64,000 bases of DNA from Pyxidicoccus xibeiensis. GTDB taxonomy: Bacteria > Myxococcota > Myxococcia > Myxococcales > Myxococcaceae. Below, one piece after another: positions 63,619-64,000 of this stretch. Numbering within the stretch: position 1 is the stretch's first letter; each line of letters starts with the position of its first letter. The position numbers and the translations under genes are program-made. The notes beneath the pieces were generated by a model. The model saw only the letters and a list, made by a program, of their open reading frames with translations, was not told the DNA's origin and did not search any database. The DNA lies in the NCBI RefSeq assembly GCF_024198175.1, contig NZ_JAJVKV010000019.1:98800-162799 (forward strand). Reading direction: 5' to 3'.

Positions 63619-64000
63619 TCGAGTGCACCTAGATTGAGGTAGGCGTCCGCAGACGCCTGGTAGAAGCGCGCCGGCAGCGCCTCGGGCCCGTCCACCAGCT
63701 GGTCGGGAGGGAGGCGCTCGGCGCGAGAACGGAGGGCACGCATCAGCGGCACGGCCGCCTCACGCGCCCCGGAGCGCTCCCGCAGCAGGGCCAGCTCCAG
63801 CAGGCCCGGCAGGTAGTCCGGAGACTGGCGCACCAGCGCCTCCAGCACGGCGGTGGCGCCCGCCTCGTCCCCTTCCTCGATGCGCTCCAGCGCGGTGAGG
63901 TGGAGCCGGGAGGGCGTGGGCGGCGGCGCGGCGGCGGCGGCGCGGACCGGCGCGGGCCTGGGCGCCGGCGCCGCACGCCGGGCCTGCGCGGCGGCCCGGG
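63615..64000 (-). CDS. C-terminal part of CheR with tetratricopeptide-like tail (partial)
   Basis: The frame is open to the right edge. The visible 128 residues start with a Pro/Ala-rich linker and continue with TPR-like helices (LTALERIEEGDEAGATAVLE, LVRQSPDYLPGLLELALLRE). The last part, ARFYQASADAYLNLGALE, resembles the end of CheR proteins with TPR tails, as in WspC. The methyltransferase domain must lie outside the window, so the identity is inferred from position before cheW and cheA. If correct, the operon holds CheR, CheW, CheA-REC, CheB and MCP, which is a full alternative-function system. Confidence 0.65.
   Translation of the reverse strand, partial: RAAAQARRAAPAPRPAPVRAAAAAPPPTPSRLHLTALERIEEGDEAGATAVLEALVRQSPDYLPGLLELALLRERSGAREAAVPLMRALRSRAERLPPDQLVDGPEALPARFYQASADAYLNLGALE

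Overview
The window comes from a high-GC (roughly 70%) delta-proteobacterium of the Myxococcaceae (Myxococcus, Corallococcus or Pyxidicoccus type; the genus cannot be settled from this sequence). The evidence is a DUF2381 protein, a DUF2378 protein, a Ser/Thr kinase with the HRDVSPQN loop common in myxobacteria, many lipoproteins, several GTG starts and tightly packed genes with extreme third-position GC. No rRNA, tRNA, CRISPR array, insertion sequence or prophage was seen. This looks like ordinary chromosomal backbone with a few lineage-specific accessory genes.

Layout. 1-6.5 kb: end of an unknown gene, an alpha/beta hydrolase, a large 'choice-of-anchor D' lipoprotein, a soluble Ser/Thr kinase, and a decayed copy of a DUF2381-lipoprotein gene pair. 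6.5-17.4 kb: an orphan gene with striking palindromes upstream, an M50 protease, a DapB-like reductase without the usual catalytic histidine, a GFA protein, a cytoplasmic PhnD-like binding protein, TerB, TtcA, RNase D, an M1 aminopeptidase lipoprotein and a Cys-rich helical protein. 17.4-27.1 kb: M32 carboxypeptidase, release factor 3, RidA, a K+ channel, a helix-hairpin-helix protein, a secreted lipase with an Asp-rich insert, and a 14-unit Kelch lipoprotein. 27.3-36.7 kb: an ABC-2 exporter operon, an Rsm22-type methyltransferase with a Cys cluster, prolyl aminopeptidase, a DUF697-like membrane protein, a YhfC-like protein, a beta-propeller lipoprotein and an M20 dipeptidase.

36.7-42.1 kb is a signalling patch: a lone receiver, a GYF-like/J-like/PilZ protein, a 36-residue membrane microprotein, a PAS-GAF histidine kinase, a ferredoxin-NADP reductase-like enzyme and a PlsC acyltransferase. 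42.2-49.7 kb: the intact DUF2381-lipoprotein pair, a THUMP methyltransferase, a 7TMR-DISM/MCP fusion receptor, Tag glycosylase and a long RluA-type pseudouridine synthase. 49.9-58.1 kb: alpha-carbonic anhydrase, a 5'-nucleotidase, a methyltransferase, a NifU-like scaffold, DUF2378, an unknown protein, a FemAB-like acyltransferase, and clpS-clpA. 58.1-64 kb: a complete alternative chemosensory operon on the minus strand (CheR-TPR, CheW, CheA-REC, CheB, MCP), with translationally coupled overlaps.

The most unusual observations are: the intact and decayed DUF2381-lipoprotein pairs 36 kb apart; the GYF/J/PilZ protein with its receiver neighbour and adjacent microprotein; the orphan gene under a 24-bp perfect palindrome; the DapB-like enzyme with substituted active-site histidines; and the 7TM-sensor chemoreceptor. 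I did not find a clear multi-gene defence or mobile system, and I do not claim one.
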